Assembly (NCBI GenBank): GCA_035940775.1
Contig: DASZEN010000008.1
Span: forward strand, 161,815-225,814
Direction: 5' to 3'
Origin: DASQYE01 sp035940775
GTDB taxonomy: Bacteria > Acidobacteriota > Blastocatellia > Pyrinomonadales > Pyrinomonadaceae
DNA length: 64,000 bases
Part shown: positions 1 through 8,980 of the stretch, piece by piece
Layout of the letters: the number at the start of each line of letters is the position of its first letter
Numbering within the stretch: the first letter of the stretch is position 1
Notes under the pieces: generated by a model
The model's database searches: none
Seen by the model: the letters and a program-made list of their open reading frames with translations, nothing else
Told to the model about the DNA's origin: nothing
Translations under genes and position numbers: made by a program

Positions 1-2756
1 CGCGCGCCGCCGCCACGCGCATAGCCTTCCTTCGTAATGTTCTCGTCCGCGTCCCCGAATACCGCACGGCTCTCGCCATTGTGAAGCCCCCGCCCGGAGA
101 AGAGGCCGAACCCGTCACGCACTTTCTACGCCTGCCCTCGCCTGAGTTTACGCCCGCGCCGCCCGACGAGACGCTCGCGTTTACGACCGAACCGCTCGCA
201 GACCTCGGCGCAAACAAGTGGGATTGGGTCGATGCCGTCTCTTTCAGCGGCGAAGGAGCGCCCGTGGCGGTCGCCGCGCGCGCGGGCGAGTTGAAGATCG
301 CGGGCGGCGCGACCCTGCCGCTTCCAGTAGAAACGATCGGGCGACACGCAATCGCCGCGCTGGATTTCAATTACGATTTTAAGACCGACCTCGTCTACGC
401 GGGGCCGGGCGGTCTGCGACTCTACAGGCAGGAGAATCCAAACTCTTTCACGGAGGTCACGGCGCAGGCCCGTTTGAGCGCGGGCGCGGCGTCCGCCTCC
501 TACACGGGCGCATGGGCGGCTGACATTGAGGCGGACGGCGACCTGGACATAGTGCTCGGCGCAAAGGATGGCCCGCCGACCGTTCTAAGAAATAATGGCG
601 ACGGAACTTTCAAGGAGCTACAGCCCTTTGACGGAGCTTCAAAGGTAGTCGGCTTCGTGTGGGCAGACCTTGACGGCGACGGCGACGCAGACGCTGCTCT
701 GCTGGAAACGGACGCGCTTCAAATTTATCAGAACGAGCGCGCCGGACAGTTCACCCGCCGCGCCTTACCCTCCACGCTTCAGGCAATCGTCTCGATCACG
801 GTGGCGGACGCAAACAATGACGCCATTTTAGATGTGCTGGCGGCGCAGCGTGACGGCGCGATCATCAGGCTGTCGAGCAAAGCCGAAGGCCGGGATTGGG
901 AGACGGCCGAGATTGCCCGTGCGCCAACTCCTCCAGCAGGTTCCAGCACCGGAGGATTCGAGCTTCTGTCGGCCGACATGGATAACAACGGCGGCAATGA
1001 TCTGTTACTGCCTGGCCCGACGGGAGCGCAGGTCTGGCTGAGCGATAGTACGGGTCGGCTCAAACCGCTTAATTCACCACCCGCTCCGGCGCAGGTCTTC
1101 TCGGTCGCCGACCTTAACGCTGACGGTCGGCTCGACCTGCTGGGCCTGACGGTGGACGCGAAGCCCGTGCTCGTGACAACGCGCGGGTCGAAGAATTACC
1201 ACTGGCAGGTGATTCGCCCGCGCGCCAAGCAGGCGGTCGGCGACCAGCGTATCAACTCGTTCGGCATCGGCGGCGAGATGGAGATACGCTCGGGCCTGCT
1301 GGTTCAGAAACAGCTCATCACCGGGCCCGTAGTCCATTTCGGCCTCGGCGAGCAGGCAACGGCCGATGTCGTGCGCATCGTTTGGCCCAACGGATCCGTG
1401 CGCGCCGAGTTCGAGCTGAAGGCCGATCAGGAGATCGTCGCCGAGCAGCGTCTCAAAGGCTCCTGCCCGTTTCTTTTCGCGTATAACGGCCACGAGGTGA
1501 GCTTCGTCAAGGATTGCCAGCCGTGGGGCGCGGCCATCGGGCTGCACATAGATACGCTCGATCCGAAGGGCGGGCTCCGAACAGAGGAATGGTTCAAGAT
1601 TGACGGCGATCAACTGGCGGCGAAAGACGGCGCTTACGATCTGCGGATCACGGCGGAGTTGTGGGAGACCTACTATTACGATCATCTCTCGCTGATGGTG
1701 GTGGATCATCCGGCGGGGACGGACATCTTCGTTGACGAGCGTTTTTCTATCCCTGCCCCTGAACTATACGTCCGCGCGGTCGAGAGCGCGCGCGGGGTCG
1801 TGCGCGCCGAGGATGATCGCGGGCAGGACGTAAGGGAGACCCTGCGCGCCGTAGACGGTAAATACCTCGACACCTTCGGGCGCGGTAAATACCAGGGCTT
1901 GACGCGCGACCACTACGTTGAGGTGGAGTTGGGGCCGGACGCGCCCGAGAGCGGCCCGCTGTGGCTGATCGCGACCGGCTGGCTGCATCCGACCGACGCT
2001 TCCATTAACGTGGCGATCAAACAGGGAGGCGGCGAGCAGCCGAAGGATTTGAGCCTCGAAGTGCCGGACGGTCGCGGCCGCTGGAGGGCTGTGAAATCGG
2101 GGCTCGGATTCCCGGCCGGGCGCAACAAAACGGTTCTGATCGATCTCAAAGGGGTTTTTCAGCAGGGCGCGCCGCGACGCCTGCGCCTGAGAACCAACCT
2201 TGAGGTCTACTGGGATGCGATCCGTTGGGCAAGGGGGCTGCCCGGCGCTGAGCTTAAGAGCGAGAGGCTCGCGCCGCAGACGGCCGATCTACACTATCGC
2301 GGCTTTTCCAGGATTACGCAGGCCAACGAGTCGTCGCCGGAGATACCGGACTACAATAAGCTGGAAACGACGACGCAGCGCTGGCGCGACCTCATAGGCT
2401 ACTACACGCGCTTCGGCGACGTGCGCGAACTGCTCGCCGAGGCTGATGATCGCTACGTGATTATGAACGCCGGGGACGAGATGACTTTTAAATTCGGAGC
2501 GCCAGCGGCGCCTCCCTCCGGGTGGGTGCGCGACTTCGTGCTCATAGGCGACGGCTGGATCAAGGACGGCGATTATAATTCGACCTTCTCGAAGACCGTG
2601 CTGCCCTTGCCCGCGCACGACATCCATGATTACACTGAAGTCGCAGGCCGCCTTGAAGATGATCCGGTCTATCGCCGTCATCCGGAAGACTGGCAGCGAT
2701 ACCACACGCGCTACGTCACGCCGCAAGGGTTCCAGAACGCGCTCAGAAAAAAGTAA
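1..2756 (+). CDS. CRTAC1-type FG-GAP/ASPIC-UnbV protein, 5' end outside window
   Basis: The reading frame is open from base 3 with no stop, so the GTG at 81 is probably internal and the true start lies upstream. The visible residues before 81 (FLRNVLVRVPEYRTALAIV) look like the end of a helical, TPR-like repeat. From there the protein carries FG-GAP/VCBS-type calcium-loop repeats (DIEADGDLDIV, DLDGDGDADAA), then an ASPIC/UnbV segment (INSFGIGGEMEIRSG, HFGLGEQATADVVRIVWPNG). About 420 further residues, starting near CPFLFAYNGHEVSFVKDC, form a C-terminal region that I cannot assign. FG-GAP/ASPIC proteins are usually exported or surface proteins. The stop is followed after 3 nt by the next CRTAC1 gene, so the two are almost certainly co-transcribed. 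The molecular role is unknown. Confidence 0.85.
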   Translation, partial: RAAATRIAFLRNVLVRVPEYRTALAIVKPPPGEEAEPVTHFLRLPSPEFTPAPPDETLAFTTEPLADLGANKWDWVDAVSFSGEGAPVAVAARAGELKIAGGATLPLPVETIGRHAIAALDFNYDFKTDLVYAGPGGLRLYRQENPNSFTEVTAQARLSAGAASASYTGAWAADIEADGDLDIVLGAKDGPPTVLRNNGDGTFKELQPFDGASKVVGFVWADLDGDGDADAALLETDALQIYQNERAGQFTRRALPSTLQAIVSITVADANNDAILDVLAAQRDGAIIRLSSKAEGRDWETAEIARAPTPPAGSSTGGFELLSADMDNNGGNDLLLPGPTGAQVWLSDSTGRLKPLNSPPAPAQVFSVADLNADGRLDLLGLTVDAKPVLVTTRGSKNYHWQVIRPRAKQAVGDQRINSFGIGGEMEIRSGLLVQKQLITGPVVHFGLGEQATADVVRIVWPNGSVRAEFELKADQEIVAEQRLKGSCPFLFAYNGHEVSFVKDCQPWGAAIGLHIDTLDPKGGLRTEEWFKIDGDQLAAKDGAYDLRITAELWETYYYDHLSLMVVDHPAGTDIFVDERFSIPAPELYVRAVESARGVVRAEDDRGQDVRETLRAVDGKYLDTFGRGKYQGLTRDHYVEVELGPDAPESGPLWLIATGWLHPTDASINVAIKQGGGEQPKDLSLEVPDGRGRWRAVKSGLGFPAGRNKTVLIDLKGVFQQGAPRRLRLRTNLEVYWDAIRWARGLPGAELKSERLAPQTADLHYRGFSRITQANESSPEIPDYNKLETTTQRWRDLIGYYTRFGDVRELLAEADDRYVIMNAGDEMTFKFGAPAAPPSGWVRDFVLIGDGWIKDGDYNSTFSKTVLPLPAHDIHDYTEVAGRLEDDPVYRRHPEDWQRYHTRYVTPQGFQNALRKK

Positions 2757-2759
2757 GCA

Positions 2760-4562
2760 GTGAAGAGTCGTCTGCCAAAGATTTTACTGGCGATCTTTTT
2801 CGTCGCCCTGCTCGCGACGCCGCTCGTCATCCGCTGGGCCAACGCGCGGCGAGAGCGCGCCGCTTCAATGGCCGATGCGCAGACGGCGCTCGCCCGCTAC
2901 GGCTTTCGCCTCGAAGAAGTATCGAAGACTTGCGGCATAGATTTCGTTCACCGCGCGCCGCAGCTCGACCCCAAGCTCTCGCACATCATGCCGCAGGTCG
3001 CCTCTATGGGCGCGGCCGTCTCGGTCGTCGATTTCGACCGCGACGGCTGGCAAGACCTCTACGCGACCAACAGCGGCGAGGGAAGCTTTAATAGTCTCTA
3101 TCGCAACCAACGGGACGGCACTTTCAGGGATGTCGCACCCGAATTGGGTCTTGCGGATGTCAACCGGGCCGAGACGGGCGTCTCGATGGGCGCGGTGTGG
3201 GGCGATTACGACGCCGACGGCTACGAAGACCTGTTCCTTTACAAGTGGGGCCGTCCCGAGTTGTTTCACAACGACGGTGGGCGCTCCTTTACGCGTGTCA
3301 CGGAAAGCGCGGGGCTTCCGGCGTGGGTCAACGCCAACACGGCCGTCTGGTTCGACTACGACCGCGACGGGCGGCTCGATCTCTTCGTCGGCGGCTACTA
3401 CCCCGAAACCGTAGACCTCTGGCATCTGACCTCGACGCGCATGATGCCGGATAGTTTCGAGTACGCGCAAAACGGCGGGCGCAAGTACCTGTTCCACAAT
3501 CTGGGCGACGGCCACTTTGAAGAGGTCAGCGCCCGACTCGGGATCAACAGCCGCCGGTGGGCGCTCGCGGCCGCCGCCGCAGACCTGCACGGGACGGGCT
3601 ATCCAGACCTCTTCATAGCGAACGACTACGGCGTCTCTGAGCTTTTCGTCAACGAGGGCGGCAAAGGTTTCCGCGAGGAGGGCAAAGAGACGGGCGTCGG
3701 CTCCGCACCGAAGAGCGGGATGAACGTCGCTTTCGGCGACATCATGAATCAAGGCAGTCTCAGCATCTACGTCTCGAACATCTCGGAAGAGGGCGTCCTC
3801 ATACAGGGCAATAATCTGTGGGTTCCTGTACCCGGCTACAGGGATGACCTGAGTCTGATTAGGTATCAGAATCTGGCGCGGGAGATGAACGTGGAGATGG
3901 GCGGTTGGAGCTTCGGCGCGCAGTTCGGCGACCTGAACAACGACGGCGCGCAAGACCTCTATCTGGTCAACGGCTACGTCTCGGCGACCAAAGGGACTAA
4001 CTACTGGTACGACTTCTCGAAGATCGCCGGGGGCAATAGCCGTATCATCGCCGACGCCGCGAACTGGCCGCCGATGGAGGGCCGCAGCCTATCGGGCTAC
4101 CAGCAAAAGCATGTTTTTATCAACGACGGCGCGGGCCGCTTTCTGAACGTCGCACAGGCCGTAGGCGTCCGCGACGATTTCGACGGGCGTTCCGTAGCCC
4201 TCGTCGATCTCTGGAACAGGGGCGTGCTTGATGTCGTGGTGGCGAATCAACGCGGGCCGCTGCTCGTTTATAAGAACACGGTTGCGCCCGAAAATAAGTG
4301 GATCGCTTTCGAGCTGGAAGGCGCGGGCGCGAACCGCAGCGCCATCGGCGCGCAGGTGCGAGTTTTCTGGAACGGCCAGCAACAGGTGCAGGAGGTCGCG
4401 GGCGCGAGCGGCTTCTGCGCGCAGAACCAGCGCCGCCTTCATTTCGGGCTGGGGCGCAATCCGCGTTTGGAGAAAGTGTTGATTCGCTGGCCTTCTGGTA
4501 GAATACAAACCCTCTCGGAGCCCGTTATGGGCCAACTCAATAAAGTAAAGGAGCAGACATAG
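2760..4562 (+). CDS. Membrane-anchored CRTAC1-type FG-GAP/ASPIC-UnbV protein
   Basis: This 600-residue protein starts with GTG three bases after the previous stop, which indicates translational coupling. Residues about 7-25 form a single hydrophobic segment (LLAIFFVALLATPLVI) that serves as signal or N-terminal anchor. Residues about 80-520 contain repeated FG-GAP blades with acidic loops (DFDRDGWQDLY, DYDADGYEDLF, DYDRDGRLDLF, DLNNDGAQDLY). Residues about 525-590 form the ASPIC/UnbV module (NRSAIGAQVRVFW, HFGLGRNPRLEKVLIRWPSGR). It is likely to sit on the outer face of the inner membrane or be exported, forming a calcium-stabilised propeller. It lies between another CRTAC1 gene and an RnfD-like membrane protein, which suggests one complex or pathway; the function itself is not known. 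Confidence 0.88.
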   Translation: MKSRLPKILLAIFFVALLATPLVIRWANARRERAASMADAQTALARYGFRLEEVSKTCGIDFVHRAPQLDPKLSHIMPQVASMGAAVSVVDFDRDGWQDLYATNSGEGSFNSLYRNQRDGTFRDVAPELGLADVNRAETGVSMGAVWGDYDADGYEDLFLYKWGRPELFHNDGGRSFTRVTESAGLPAWVNANTAVWFDYDRDGRLDLFVGGYYPETVDLWHLTSTRMMPDSFEYAQNGGRKYLFHNLGDGHFEEVSARLGINSRRWALAAAAADLHGTGYPDLFIANDYGVSELFVNEGGKGFREEGKETGVGSAPKSGMNVAFGDIMNQGSLSIYVSNISEEGVLIQGNNLWVPVPGYRDDLSLIRYQNLAREMNVEMGGWSFGAQFGDLNNDGAQDLYLVNGYVSATKGTNYWYDFSKIAGGNSRIIADAANWPPMEGRSLSGYQQKHVFINDGAGRFLNVAQAVGVRDDFDGRSVALVDLWNRGVLDVVVANQRGPLLVYKNTVAPENKWIAFELEGAGANRSAIGAQVRVFWNGQQQVQEVAGASGFCAQNQRRLHFGLGRNPRLEKVLIRWPSGRIQTLSEPVMGQLNKVKEQT

Positions 4563-4567
4563 AAAGG

Positions 4568-5440
4568 ATGTCGGAGCTTAGCGCATCGGTTTCAGGCGCG
4601 CCTGCCGAGAGGGCAGCGCCGCGTCCGCGTCGGTTCCGCTTCGACAACCGCTTTCTGGCTCCCATCCTCATCACCTGCATTCTGCTTGGCGGCCAACTCT
4701 CGTTCGGCATGCTGGAAAGTTACACGCAGACGGGCCTCGCCATCCTGACCGCCATCTTTATGGAACTGGTGCTCTCGCGGCTCTTCACGGGCAAGTGGCC
4801 GCATCTGGCGAGCGCCTACATCTCAGGCATCAGCGTCGGCATTCTCGTACGCTCGCCCGCCATCTGGCCCTACGCCCTGTGCAGCATGATCTCGATCACC
4901 TCGAAGTACTTGCTCAGGGTGCGGGGGCGTCACATCTGGAATCCGTCGAACTTCGGCATCTGCGCGCTGCTCGTGCTGGCCCCGGCGGCGGTCGCCACGC
5001 TCAGTATTCAATGGGGCAACTCGCTCGTGCCGATGCTCCTGATCTGGACGCTTGGCTCCGTCATCATCTGGCGGCTCAAGCGCTTTCACATCACGGCCAC
5101 CTACGTCGTCTGCTTTATCCTTCTGGCGTACCTGCGCAGCCTCGTCACGGGTCATCCGTGGCAGGCAGAGGTCGCGCCGATCACCGGGCCCATGTACCAG
5201 CTCTTCGTCTTCTTCATGATAACCGACCCGAAAACGACCGTGCGCTCGAAGGTGGCGCAATGCGGCGTCGCCGCGGCGGTCGCCCTTGTGGAGACCATTC
5301 TGCGCTTGCTGCAAATCGTTCACGCTCCCTACTATGCGCTCTTCATGGTCGGCCCCGTCGCAAACCTGATTGAGATTTGGCTGACTCCGCGTAAGACGGT
5401 CGTCGCGCCCGCCGCCGCCACCGCCGCCGCCCAAAGATAG
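4568..5440 (+). CDS. RnfD/NqrB-like integral membrane protein
   Basis: The 290-residue product is almost entirely hydrophobic, with roughly eight to ten membrane segments. It resembles the NQR2/RnfD/RnfE family of membrane subunits of ion-pumping redox complexes, for example in the loop GRHIWNPSNFGICALLVLAP and in the late segment QLFVFFMITDPKTTVRSK. In Rnf and Nqr this subunit carries a covalent flavin, but I see no clear flavinylation motif, so redox activity is uncertain. It begins 5 nt after the CRTAC1 gene and has AAAGG just upstream of the ATG, so it belongs to the same operon. No other rnf or nqr genes are in the window. It could be a stand-alone member that works with the exported CRTAC1 proteins. 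Confidence 0.75.
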   Translation: MSELSASVSGAPAERAAPRPRRFRFDNRFLAPILITCILLGGQLSFGMLESYTQTGLAILTAIFMELVLSRLFTGKWPHLASAYISGISVGILVRSPAIWPYALCSMISITSKYLLRVRGRHIWNPSNFGICALLVLAPAAVATLSIQWGNSLVPMLLIWTLGSVIIWRLKRFHITATYVVCFILLAYLRSLVTGHPWQAEVAPITGPMYQLFVFFMITDPKTTVRSKVAQCGVAAAVALVETILRLLQIVHAPYYALFMVGPVANLIEIWLTPRKTVVAPAAATAAAQR

Positions 5441-5462
5441 GTTCATCGCCTGCGCGCCAAGT

Positions 5463-5491
5463 TTGACAACACAGGTCGCGGCCCATACCAT
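5463..5491 (+). promoter_or_regulatory. Putative sigma-70 promoter for the ANQ-repeat gene
   Basis: A consensus -35 box TTGACA (5463-5468) is followed after exactly 17 nt by TACCAT (5486-5491). It lies in the gap after the RnfD-like gene and about 75 nt before the next start codon. A second, weaker pair (TTGCGG at 5518, ATAATC at 5541, spacing 17) lies closer to the gene. Confidence 0.45.
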
Positions 5492-5566
5492 GCCCCGCTG
5501 GGCTCGCGCTTAAACGATTGCGGGTTCCAGAGGTTCTAAAATAATCGATAAAAGGATGCACTGAAC

Positions 5567-5767
5567 ATGAGCAGTAACCAAAGCGATCATCAAACGGTGA
5601 TCGCTAATCAGGAAGAGATCAAAGCCAACCAACAGGCCATTCTGGCGAACCAGGAACAACTCAGGGCGAACCAGGAAAAGCTGGACAGAATCCTCGCCAA
5701 TCAGGAAAAGATGGAGGCCAATCAGAGACAGATTCTGGCGAACCAGGAGAAGATTCTGGCGAAGTAA
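5567..5767 (+). CDS. Small coiled-coil protein built of ANQ repeats
   Basis: This 66-residue protein consists almost wholly of the word ANQ followed by E or Q plus a charged or aliphatic stretch. ANQ occurs eight times: IANQEEIK, KANQQAIL, LANQEQLR, RANQEKLD, LANQEKME, EANQRQIL and LANQEKIL among them. The spacing is mostly seven residues (with one eleven-residue step), as expected for a long amphipathic helix or coiled coil. There is no signal peptide, cysteine or membrane segment. AAAGGA about 10 nt upstream of the ATG is a fair ribosome binding site. The underlying codons vary (gcgaacca, gccaacca, gctaatca), so the repeat is kept at protein level and is not recent DNA duplication. I recognise no family; an oligomerisation or scaffold role is a guess. 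Confidence 0.7.
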   Translation: MSSNQSDHQTVIANQEEIKANQQAILANQEQLRANQEKLDRILANQEKMEANQRQILANQEKILAK

Positions 5768-6121
5768 GGCTTGCGGCCCGGCGTGCGGGGCGGTCTGTGA
5801 AGGGCCGCCCTCGCATCCCTTAGTTTATCGCCTGCGCCGCGCCCCTTTATATTCGTGAGCTTTTAATTTAGGCTTTTAACAGATGTCGCCCGGCCCCTTC
5901 GCTGTAAATGGTTTCGACCGCTGTACTCCGCATTAAACCCTTGAGCCATGAGCGTAATCCGTGCGGCACAGTACGCCGACACCGCCGCAGTAACAGCAGC
6001 GATTGCTTATGCTCACGGGCGCGCCCGTTCGCGGCCTGCCTCGAGCGCGGATTGAACGGGCGGTCAACCGATTTTTTTTCACTGATATTTTCCGTCATTC
6101 GTTTTCATAGGGTTAGACCTG
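5768..6121. other. 354-nt gap between ANQ gene and CRTAC1 lipoprotein gene
   Basis: Apart from the hairpin at 5788-5810 I see nothing definite. The region is less GC-rich near 5840-5900 and 6060-6110, which would suit a promoter for the lipoprotein gene, but no -35/-10 pair with normal spacing is convincing. Short reading frames on both strands here show no protein-like features. Confidence 0.4.
5788..5810 (+). terminator. Possible transcription terminator after the ANQ gene
   Basis: GGGCGGTC (5788-5795) pairs with GGCCGCCC (5803-5810) across a 7-nt loop, with one G-T pair. It starts 20 nt after the stop codon. No uridine tract follows directly, so it may be a Rho-dependent or stabilising hairpin. 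Confidence 0.4.
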
Positions 6122-7954
6122 ATGTACCGTAGCCTAGCAACTTATTTTCTCTCTTTTCTGCTCACCATAATGCTCGCGGGTTGCGTCAAGAACCAGACCG
6201 CCACCGAGCCCTCGAATCAAAACCAGGCGCAGGCGACCGAAGGCGGCGCGCCGCAGCCCACAGCAACAGTAGAAGCGCCTCGCCCTTCCGGCCCCGTAGA
6301 GTTTACGGACGTGACCGCACAGGCCGGGATTCGTTTCAAACACAACAGCGGGGCATTCGGAAAAAAGTACCTGCCCGAGACCCTGGGCGCGGGCTGCGCC
6401 TTTCTGGATTATGACTCGGACGGCTGGCAGGACGTGCTGCTCGTCAACTCAAGCAATTGGCCCGAGCAGAAGGGGCAGAAATCTTTCCCCGCGCTCTACC
6501 ACAATAATCAGGACGGCACGTTCACGAACGCGACGGCGCAGGCTGGCCTCGGCCTTGAGATGTATGGGCTCGGCGTGGCCGCCGCCGATTACGACGCCGA
6601 CGGCCAGATAGACATCTACATCACCTGCGTTGGGCCCAACCGTCTTTTTCGCAATCTTGGCGGAGGACGTTTCGCCGAGGTTTCTGCAAGGGCGGGCGTG
6701 GATGATCCGGGCATGTCGACGAGCGCCGCCTGGTTCGATTACGACCGCGACGGCAAGCTTGACCTTTTCGTAGGCAACTACGTCGATTGGTCTCCCGAAA
6801 AAGATCAGTTCTGCACGCTCGACGGCAAGAACAAATCCTACTGCACGCCCCAGTCTTACAAGGGCCAAAGCTCTACGCTCTATCGAAACAAGGGGAACGG
6901 CACGTTCGAGAACGTGACGCAGCGCGCGGGCCTGCTCGACCCGACGGGCAAAGCCCTGGGCTGTGCCCTTCTCGATTACGACAACAACGGCTTTATCGAT
7001 CTGTTCGTCGCCTGCGATACGGAGCCCAACAAGCTCTATAAGAATAACGGCAACGGCACGTTTACGGACGAAGGCGTGACGGCGGGCGTGGCGTTTAGCG
7101 AGGCGGGCACGCCGCGCGCGGGCATGGGTGTTGACGCCGCCGACTACGACAATTCGGGGCGCGCGAGCATTATCATCGGCAATTTCACAAACGAGAGCAT
7201 GGCGCTCTATCGCAACGAGGGCACGGGCCTCTTCACGGACGAGGCGCAGGCGTCGGGCATCGGCAAGATGTCGGCGCAATCACTGACCTTCGCCTGCTTC
7301 TTTTTCGACTACGACCTGGACGGGCTGCCCGACATCTTCGCCGCCAACGGACACGTCTCCGACGATATCAGCGTCGTCCAGCCGAACGTCAAATACGCAC
7401 AACTGCCGCACCTGTTTCGCAATCGCGGGCGGCGCAAATTCGAGGAAGTGACCGCCCGTCTGGGTCGCGCCCTACAGCGCGCGATGGTCGGGCGCGGCGC
7501 TGCCTACGGCGACTACGACAACGACGGAGACCTTGACCTGCTCATCACCACCAACAACGGCCCGGCGCGACTTCTGCGTAACGATAATGGTAATCAGAAC
7601 GACCTGCTGCGCATCAGGCTCGAAGGGACGCGCTCGAATCGCGACGGCATCGGCGCTAAAGTCACGCTACAGGCGGCGGGCGGGGCGAAGCTCTCCGGGA
7701 TGGTCAAGACCGGATCGAGCTATTGCTCGCAAAGCGAGCTGCCGCTCACGTTCGGCCTCGGCAAAGCCGACAAGCCCTACACGATTGAGATCAGTTGGCC
7801 CAGCGGCGGCGTAGACAAGATTCCGGATGTCAAAGCCAATCAATCCCTGACCGTTCAGGAGGGCAGAGGCATCACCAACGCCGCGCCCATCATCTTCGCC
7901 AGGCCCGAGCAGAAACCGTCCCCCACGCCGACGCCCCAAGCGACTTCAAAGTAA
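6122..7954 (+). CDS. CRTAC1-type FG-GAP/ASPIC-UnbV lipoprotein
   Basis: The 610-residue product begins with a lipoprotein signal peptide ending in the lipobox LAGC, so Cys21 is the likely lipidated residue. A Gln/Ala/Pro-rich linker (to about residue 55) leads into FG-GAP/VCBS blades with repeated acidic loops (DYDSDGWQDVL, DYDADGQIDIY, DYDRDGKLDLF, DYDNNGFIDLF, DYDNDGDLDLL). Residues about 505-575 form the ASPIC/UnbV module (RSNRDGIGAKVTLQAAGG, LTFGLGKADKPYTIEISWPSGG). A Pro/Thr-rich tail closes the protein. It is the third CRTAC1 gene in 8 kb, but here with a lipid anchor and separated from the first two by the ANQ gene. Calcium binding by the loops is likely from the family; the partner or substrate is unknown. 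Confidence 0.9.
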   Translation: MYRSLATYFLSFLLTIMLAGCVKNQTATEPSNQNQAQATEGGAPQPTATVEAPRPSGPVEFTDVTAQAGIRFKHNSGAFGKKYLPETLGAGCAFLDYDSDGWQDVLLVNSSNWPEQKGQKSFPALYHNNQDGTFTNATAQAGLGLEMYGLGVAAADYDADGQIDIYITCVGPNRLFRNLGGGRFAEVSARAGVDDPGMSTSAAWFDYDRDGKLDLFVGNYVDWSPEKDQFCTLDGKNKSYCTPQSYKGQSSTLYRNKGNGTFENVTQRAGLLDPTGKALGCALLDYDNNGFIDLFVACDTEPNKLYKNNGNGTFTDEGVTAGVAFSEAGTPRAGMGVDAADYDNSGRASIIIGNFTNESMALYRNEGTGLFTDEAQASGIGKMSAQSLTFACFFFDYDLDGLPDIFAANGHVSDDISVVQPNVKYAQLPHLFRNRGRRKFEEVTARLGRALQRAMVGRGAAYGDYDNDGDLDLLITTNNGPARLLRNDNGNQNDLLRIRLEGTRSNRDGIGAKVTLQAAGGAKLSGMVKTGSSYCSQSELPLTFGLGKADKPYTIEISWPSGGVDKIPDVKANQSLTVQEGRGITNAAPIIFARPEQKPSPTPTPQATSK

Positions 7955-8059
7955 ATCTCCCGGCCCCCGGAAAGGGATTCCGGTTTATCCCCCACCTTGA
8001 CTCTCGAACGGCCTGAGAGCGTTTGAGACGAGAGCGGCTTGCGGCATAATGGAGGGGTC

Positions 8060-8980
8060 ATGACCAACAAGGGCACGCCGCGCAGGGGACGCGGGCTCGC
8101 GGCGCACGGGCTCGTGGGCCTGTCGGTTATCATCATCGCGGAGGCGCTGCTGTTTGCGGGTAACCGTACAGTGGGCCAATGGTTCACGCCCCTTGTGTGG
8201 ACGGGCTACGTACTCTTCATAGACGCCCTCGTTTACAAGGTGAAGGGGCGCTCGCTGCTCGTCACAGACCGCCTTGAGCTGTTGGTTATCGCCGTCGTGT
8301 CGATCTGCGGCTGGTGGTTGTTCGAGTTCTACAATACGCCCCGGTTCTGGCGCTCCGATTTGGAATTGTGGTGGCATTATCACAACCTGGAGCCGAACCC
8401 GTACCTGCGCCGCGTCGGTTACGACTGGGCCTTCGCCACGATCTTCCCCGCAATGTTCGAGACGGCCGAGCTATTCGCAGCGACCCTTTTCAGGGGGATG
8501 CGGCAAAGGCGACCGCTCAAGCTTTCGAGGCCGGTGCTCTATCTTATAATCGCGCTCGGCGCAATGGGAGCGCTGTTGCCATTCGTAGTGGTCTCGCAAT
8601 GGCTCGTCCCGCTCGTCTGGCTCTCGCTGGTATTTCTGCTCGACCCCGTCAACGCGCTGCGCGGGTGGCCCTCGATCACGGGCGACCTGTCTCGCGCCAA
8701 CTGGCGCAGGCTCGCGGCGCTTCTGGCGAGCGGGGCCGTGTGCGGACTGCTCTGGGAGTTCTGGAACTACTGGGCGCTGACGAAATGGACTTATACAGTC
8801 CCCTACCTGGGTAACATCAAGCTGTTCGAGATGCCCGTGCTCGGTTACTTCGGGTTTCCGCCGTTCGCGGTCGAATGCTGGGCCATCTACATTTTCTGCC
8901 GCTCGCTGCTCAACGGGGGGCCGCCCCGGCCCGCCGCCTCTGAAGCGGACATGTGGATCGCCTCAAGCGATCAGGCTTAA
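8060..8980 (+). CDS. Polytopic membrane protein of unknown function
   Basis: I place the start at the ATG at 8060 because GGAGGGG lies just before it; the frame also has an upstream TTG at 8039 without support. The 306-residue product has about seven membrane segments, with many aromatic residues near the ends of the segments (LLWEFWNYWALTKWTYTVPY, VLGYFGFPPFAVECWAIYIF). The two halves look alike: WWLFEFYN in the first and LLWEFWNY in the second, each followed by a Trp-rich loop, so it may be an internal duplication. I do not recognise the family. It lies upstream of the CHAT gene but is separated from it by a 450-nt gap, so a shared role is not implied. Confidence 0.75.
   Translation: MTNKGTPRRGRGLAAHGLVGLSVIIIAEALLFAGNRTVGQWFTPLVWTGYVLFIDALVYKVKGRSLLVTDRLELLVIAVVSICGWWLFEFYNTPRFWRSDLELWWHYHNLEPNPYLRRVGYDWAFATIFPAMFETAELFAATLFRGMRQRRPLKLSRPVLYLIIALGAMGALLPFVVVSQWLVPLVWLSLVFLLDPVNALRGWPSITGDLSRANWRRLAALLASGAVCGLLWEFWNYWALTKWTYTVPYLGNIKLFEMPVLGYFGFPPFAVECWAIYIFCRSLLNGGPPRPAASEADMWIASSDQA

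Noticed and set aside
2865..3953. Long minus-strand frame inside the second CRTAC1 gene
   Set aside because: High GC content creates long antisense frames; the plus-strand product has clear FG-GAP/ASPIC motifs.
5567..5767. CRISPR array or DNA tandem repeat at the ANQ gene
   Set aside because: Repeats are periodic only at protein level, with varying codons and no spacers.
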